From assembly GCA_945860545.1 (NCBI GenBank), contig CAMAQM010000001.1, forward strand, positions 62,001-126,000: a stretch of DNA of 64,000 nucleotides. Direction: 5' to 3'. The notes under the pieces were generated by a model. That model was not told the DNA's origin. It searched no databases and was given only the letters and a program-made list of their open reading frames with translations. This stretch comes from Bifidobacterium breve. Its GTDB lineage: Bacteria > Actinomycetota > Acidimicrobiia > Acidimicrobiales > Acidimicrobilacustridaceae. This document shows, in pieces, positions 60,403 to 64,000 of this stretch; positions within the stretch are counted from its first letter, which is position 1; each line of letters begins with the position of its first letter. The translations under genes were made by a program, and so were the position numbers.

Positions 60403-60884
60403 GCGACCCGATGGATCTGCGTGTCGGCCACGGGTTCGACGTGCATCGGTTCTCCACCGACCCCGGGCGGGTGTTGGTGCTCGGCGGTGTGGTGTTCGAC
60501 GGCGAACCCGGCCTCGTTGGTCACAGTGACGCTGACGCCGTGGCTCACGCCTGTGCCGACGCCTTGTTGGGTGCCGCGGGTCTCGGCGACATTGGGGAGC
60601 ATTTTCCCGACACTGACCCGGCGTGGGCGGGAGCGGACTCGATGGCGTTGTTGGCCGAGGTGGTGAGGATGCTCGCCGATGCCGGTTGGCGGGTCGTGAA
60701 CGTGGACTGCTCGGTGGTGTGTGAACGTCCTCGCATCGCCCCGCAGCGTGCTGCGATGGTGGAGCGGTTGTCCGCGGTCGTTGGTGCACCGGTGGGAGTG
60801 AAGGGCAACCGGGCCGAGAAGCTCGGTGCCATTGGTCGAAACGAGGGAGTCGTGGTGATGGCAGTGGCGTTGGTGACGCGATGA
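60399..60884 (+). CDS. ispF: 2-C-methyl-D-erythritol 2,4-cyclodiphosphate synthase
   Basis: A 161-aa trimeric zinc enzyme of the MEP pathway. Zinc ligands in RVGHGFDVHRF (Asp and His) and HSDADAVAHACADALLG, and the cytidine-binding GVKGNRAEKLGAIGR. Coupled to ispD by ATGA and to rlmB by ATGA. Confidence 0.96.
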   Translation: MSDPMDLRVGHGFDVHRFSTDPGRVLVLGGVVFDGEPGLVGHSDADAVAHACADALLGAAGLGDIGEHFPDTDPAWAGADSMALLAEVVRMLADAGWRVVNVDCSVVCERPRIAPQRAAMVERLSAVVGAPVGVKGNRAEKLGAIGRNEGVVVMAVALVTR

Positions 60885-61933
60885 CGGGCCGCCCAGCGAA
60901 GGGTCGTGGGACGCCGCGCCGGCCGGGCCCGGCCAAGTCGGCCCCGGCCAAGTCAGGTCGTGCCACACCGGGCCGGGCCACACCGGGTCGCGGTTCGGGC
61001 GGCAAGCCGGCTGCGGCCAAGGGTCGTGGCGGGCGCCCCACCGCTGCACGAGGCAACCCCAACCCGACGGGTCGCCGCAGTGGCGGTCGCGCCGGCACCC
61101 CCACACCTGAGCGTCGACGTTCTGCGCCGCGTGATCTCGGTGGGGAGCAGGTTGAGGGGCGTCAGGCGGTGCGAGAGTTGTTGCTCGCCGGTCGTCGTCG
61201 GGTGCGCGAGGTGTTGGTGGCCGAACGACGGGCGACCGACGAGGGTCGCGACGACGTGGCGGAGGCCGCGCTGGCCAACGACGACATCGCCGAGTTGGCC
61301 CGCGACCTGCGGGTGCCGGTGCGGGCGGTGAGTCGGGGACGACTGGCGTCGATGGCCCGCAGCGAGGCACCCCAAGGCGTTCTCGCTCTCGCCGACGCGC
61401 TCGAACCGGTTGACCTCGACCAACTCGCTTCCGTGGACGCCAACGGCCGCGTGCCGTTCCTTGTGGCCGTGGATGGGGTGACCGACCCCGGCAACCTCGG
61501 AGCGTTGCTCCGTGCCGCCGAGTGTGCCGGGGCGACCGGGGTGGTGCTTCCCCGTCACCGGGCCGTGCACATCACTCCCACGGTGGCCAAAGCCGCCGCC
61601 GGTGCCGTCGAGCACCTCCCCATGGCGCTTGTCGGTGGGTTGCCGGCCGCGCTTGGTGAACTGTCGAAACTCGGGGTGTGGAGCGTCGGTCTTGACGCCA
61701 CGGCCGACCAGCGGGTGTGGGATCTGTCGATCGCCGCCGACCCGGTGGTGTTGGTCCTCGGTGCGGAGGGGGCGGGCCTGTCCCGGCTGGTGCGTCAACG
61801 CTGTGACCAGTTGGCTTCCATCCCCCAGGTCGGCAACCTGGCGTCGCTGAACGTGGCGACCGCTGCGGCGGTGGCGTGTTTCGAGGTGGCCCGGCACCGA
61901 TTGGCGGGTTCCGGGGACGCTGGGGGGGACTGA
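60881..61933 (+). CDS. rlmB: SpoU-family 23S rRNA 2'-O-methyltransferase, RlmB-like
   Basis: A 350-aa protein. The first about 85 residues are a Pro/Gly/Arg/Lys/Ala-rich disordered tail (repeats such as KSAPAKSG and RATPGR). Then a substrate-binding domain (GRQAVRELLLAGRRRVREVLVA) and the SPOUT knot domain with motifs DGVTDPGNLGALLRAAE, LGAEGAGLSRL and IPQVGNLASLNVATAAAV. Probably makes Gm2251. The ATG overlaps ispF; cysS, normally between them in mycobacteria, is absent. Confidence 0.92.
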   Translation: MTGRPAKGRGTPRRPGPAKSAPAKSGRATPGRATPGRGSGGKPAAAKGRGGRPTAARGNPNPTGRRSGGRAGTPTPERRRSAPRDLGGEQVEGRQAVRELLLAGRRRVREVLVAERRATDEGRDDVAEAALANDDIAELARDLRVPVRAVSRGRLASMARSEAPQGVLALADALEPVDLDQLASVDANGRVPFLVAVDGVTDPGNLGALLRAAECAGATGVVLPRHRAVHITPTVAKAAAGAVEHLPMALVGGLPAALGELSKLGVWSVGLDATADQRVWDLSIAADPVVLVLGAEGAGLSRLVRQRCDQLASIPQVGNLASLNVATAAAVACFEVARHRLAGSGDAGGD

Positions 61934-61935
61934 GC

Positions 61936-63150
61936 GTGGGCGCCGGGCACAGCCACGGGGGGTCGTCTCAACTGGTGGTGCCATCGCAGGTGAGCCGGTG
62001 GCTGACCGCGGTGGCCGCCGTGATCGGTCTGGTGGCGGTGATCGGCATGGTGGTGCTGTGGCCGTCGGGTGATGTGCAGTCGTCGATCGCCAACGTCAGT
62101 TCCACGTTTGTCGACGGCCGCATCGTGGCCGCCGAGGAGGTGCCGTGCCCCGGCGAGCAGGCCGAGGGGGCGCCGCAACTGTTGTGCGCCGAACTCGACG
62201 TCGAGGTGCTCGAAGGCGACGACGCCGGGTTGCTGGTGCCCCTCGACGTGTACGACGCCGCTTCGGCGGACCTGTCGGTGGGTGACGTCATCGTGCTCGA
62301 GTACGACGAGGCGTCCCCGGCGGGGTTCCAGTATCGCTTCAGTGACCGTGAGCGCAGTACCCCGATGGTGGCGCTCGTGGTGCTGTTCGCCGTGGTGGTG
62401 GTGCTGTTGGGGCGCTGGCGTGGACTCGCGGCGTTGGTCGGGCTCGGGATGAGTCTCGGGGTGCTGTTGGTGTTCACGGTGCCGGCGCTCATTGAGGGGT
62501 CGGACCCGTTGTCGGTGGCGTTGGTGTCGGCCACGGTCATCGCCTTCGCCGGGGTGTATCTGGCTCACGGGTTCAACTCCATGAGCACTGTGGCGTTGTT
62601 GGGCACCCTCGGGGCGCTGGCCGTCACGGCGCTGTTGGCACTGGTGTTCGTGGGGGCGGCGGCGATCACCGGGTTGGCGTCGGAGGAGGCGGTGTACCTG
62701 CAGTTGGGCCCGGTGCGCCTCGGCCTTGCGGGTCTGGTACTCGCCGGCATCGTGATCGGTGCGCTCGGGGCCATTGACGACATGACCGTCACCCAGGCGT
62801 CGGCGGTGTGGGAGTTGCGGGCCACGGGTGGGCGCACCTCCCCAATGGCGTTGTACCGCTCGGGGATCCGCATCGGTCGTGACCACGTGGCGTCGACGGT
62901 GAACACGTTGGTGCTCGCCTATGCCGGGGCGTCGATGCCACTGCTGTTGTTTTTCAGTCTGTCGAACCAGTCGTGGCTGGTGGTGGCCAACGGTGAACTC
63001 GTCGCCACCGAGATCGTCCGCACGCTGGTCGGAAGCATCGGCCTTGTGGCCAGTGTGCCGCTCACCACCGCGCTCGCTGCGTGGGTTGCCCATCGTGCTT
63101 CGGACGCCGGTGGCGACGATCACGATCACGTCGAGGAACACGACGGTTGA
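61936..63150 (+). CDS. YibE/F-family membrane protein
   Basis: A 404-aa protein with one N-terminal helix (residues about 18-40), a soluble extracytoplasmic domain to about 140 with a Cys pair (VPCPGEQ, LLCAEL), and about seven further helices with the conserved SDRERSTPMVALVVLFAVVVV and GAIDDMTVTQASAVWEL segments. The tail is His/Asp/Glu rich (GDDHDHVEEHD), a possible metal-binding patch. YibE/F function is not established. GTG 61936, 2 bp after the rlmB stop. Confidence 0.85.
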   Translation: MGAGHSHGGSSQLVVPSQVSRWLTAVAAVIGLVAVIGMVVLWPSGDVQSSIANVSSTFVDGRIVAAEEVPCPGEQAEGAPQLLCAELDVEVLEGDDAGLLVPLDVYDAASADLSVGDVIVLEYDEASPAGFQYRFSDRERSTPMVALVVLFAVVVVLLGRWRGLAALVGLGMSLGVLLVFTVPALIEGSDPLSVALVSATVIAFAGVYLAHGFNSMSTVALLGTLGALAVTALLALVFVGAAAITGLASEEAVYLQLGPVRLGLAGLVLAGIVIGALGAIDDMTVTQASAVWELRATGGRTSPMALYRSGIRIGRDHVASTVNTLVLAYAGASMPLLLFFSLSNQSWLVVANGELVATEIVRTLVGSIGLVASVPLTTALAAWVAHRASDAGGDDHDHVEEHDG

Positions 63151-64000
63151 CCGAGGTGTCCGACGCCGAGGTGGCCGCACCCCGCACCGTCGATCCGGTG
63201 CGGTTCGCCCTCGGGGCGTTTGCCGCGCTCGGAGTCGTGTTGTGGGTGGTGGCGTTTCTCAGCCACCGGTTCCTGCCCCCCGACCCACTGGTGCGGCAGT
63301 CAGATTTCTTCTTCGTCGGCGACGCACTCATCGGCATGTGGGTCAAGTTCGACGCCGGGTGGTACCACCTCATCGCCGATGAGGGGTACAGCTTCGTCAG
63401 TGTCGACCGTCAGGCCCCCGTGGCGTTCTTCCCCGCCTACCCACTGTTGATGCGGTGGGTGGGTTTCGCCCTCGGCGGCCACCCGTTCGTGGCCGGTGTG
63501 CTCGTCACCGTGGCGTCGGGGCTCGGGGCGGTGGCGTTGTTCGCCCGGTGGTGTGCGGACCGGTTGTCGTCCCCGGCGGTGCGCTTCTCGGTGGCGGCGC
63601 TCGTCGTCTACCCCTTCGCCTTTTTCCTGTTCGGTGCGGTGTACGCCGACGCGTTGTTCCTCGTGGCGGCCGTCGGGGCGTTCGTGCTGCTCGAACGTGG
63701 CCATCCGGTGCTGGCCGGTCTTGCCGGTGCGGTGGCCACCGCCACCCGACCTGTCGGGTTCGCCCTTGTGGTGGGTCTCGTGGTGTTGGCCGTGGTGCGT
63801 CGCGGCGGGTGGCGTCGGTTGCGGCCGGCGGACGCCGGAGTGCTGCTCAGCGCCGGTGGTCTCGCGGCGTGGATGACGTACCTGTGGGTGAACTTCGGTG
63901 ACCCGCTGGTGTTTTCCAAGATCCAAAAGGCGTGGGGCCAGGAGAGCGGCCCGGCCACCTGGTTCAAGTTCGACCTGTTTGACCGGGTGCGTGCCGTGCC
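63147..64000 (+). CDS. PIG-V-like mannosyltransferase family membrane protein (partial)
   Basis: Open at the right edge and not in the ORF track. TTG 63147 overlaps the YibE/F stop (TTGA). After a short cytoplasmic start come a first membrane helix and the luminal-type loop KFDAGWYHLIADEGY followed by APVAFFPAYPLLMRWVG, the pattern of PIG-V-like and related polyprenol-dependent glycosyltransferases (acidic residue plus WY). About six helices are visible in the 284 codons present. The sugar donor is likely a polyprenyl-phosphate sugar; acceptor unknown. Confidence 0.8.
   Translation, partial: MTEVSDAEVAAPRTVDPVRFALGAFAALGVVLWVVAFLSHRFLPPDPLVRQSDFFFVGDALIGMWVKFDAGWYHLIADEGYSFVSVDRQAPVAFFPAYPLLMRWVGFALGGHPFVAGVLVTVASGLGAVALFARWCADRLSSPAVRFSVAALVVYPFAFFLFGAVYADALFLVAAVGAFVLLERGHPVLAGLAGAVATATRPVGFALVVGLVVLAVVRRGGWRRLRPADAGVLLSAGGLAAWMTYLWVNFGDPLVFSKIQKAWGQESGPATWFKFDLFDRVRAV

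Overview
This window is a dense, high-GC chromosomal segment with no insertion sequences, prophage, CRISPR array, rRNA or visible foreign islands. WhiB, CarD, DisA, a primary-type sigma factor, a SigR/RsrA-like pair, a BldG-like STAS pair, a small Tad pilus cluster with a DUF4244 pilin and a lysine-tailed topoisomerase I all point to Actinomycetota. The mixture of a eukaryote-type GSII, an Acidimicrobiia-like gene set and many leaderless starts makes class Acidimicrobiia the best guess; the exact taxon cannot be fixed from the window. No gap between genes reaches 300 bp (largest: about 248 bp before the sigma factor gene and 209 bp between the two glutamine synthetase genes).

Layout. 1-2.4 kb: a CcdA/TlpA thiol-redox pair (the ccdA 3' end is off the left edge), a WhiB regulator and a 66-aa orphan protein ahead of a strong hairpin. 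2.4-7.1 kb: a serpin lipoprotein, then a nitrogen locus with divergent GSII and GlnA2-like synthetases and a GlnR-like regulator. 7.1-11.4 kb (minus strand): a polysaccharide deacetylase and a compact five-gene operon: SufR-like repressor, A-type Fe-S carrier, a miniature [2Fe-2S]/molybdopterin fusion, RidA and a 51-aa membrane protein. 11.4-16.9 kb: Mrp Fe-S carrier, DUF779, NAD synthetase, an unknown helical protein, the sigma factor and a 25-aa peptide. 16.8-24.9 kb: HAD-IB phosphatase, Tad cluster (ATPases, TadB, TadC, DUF4244 pilin, TadE), DUF1998 helicase, and the BldG-like antagonist with its kinase partner. 24.9-34.5 kb: acyl-CoA dehydrogenase, topA, holB, tRNA-Thr, MFS, guaB, ECF sigma/anti-sigma and a 42-aa membrane protein.

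34.5-48.2 kb is a biosynthetic supercluster: Zn-protease, tilS, hpt, folE-folP, a phosphatase-like pseudoenzyme, folB-folK, a DUF2520 protein, a CPA1 antiporter, panC, panD, nadB, nadC, coaX, and an epimerase/acyltransferase-like pair. 49-64 kb: alpha/beta hydrolase, polyprenyl synthase, clpC, LppM-like lipoprotein, a second lipoprotein, radA, disA, dienelactone hydrolase, Crp, carD-ispD-ispF-rlmB, YibE/F, and a PIG-V-like mannosyltransferase cut by the right edge.

Together these are mostly housekeeping genes: folate, pantothenate/CoA, NAD, GMP salvage and synthesis, isoprenoids, DNA topology and repair, and proteolysis. From memory, the order follows the M. tuberculosis Rv3579c-Rv3661 interval and the Streptomyces topA-bldG-tad interval. 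The parts that do not look routine are the five-gene Fe-S/Mo operon, the pseudo-phosphatase in the folate operon, the lipoprotein serpin, several unrecognised small proteins, and a recurrent -10 hexamer exactly 6-7 nt before start codons (leaderless transcription).
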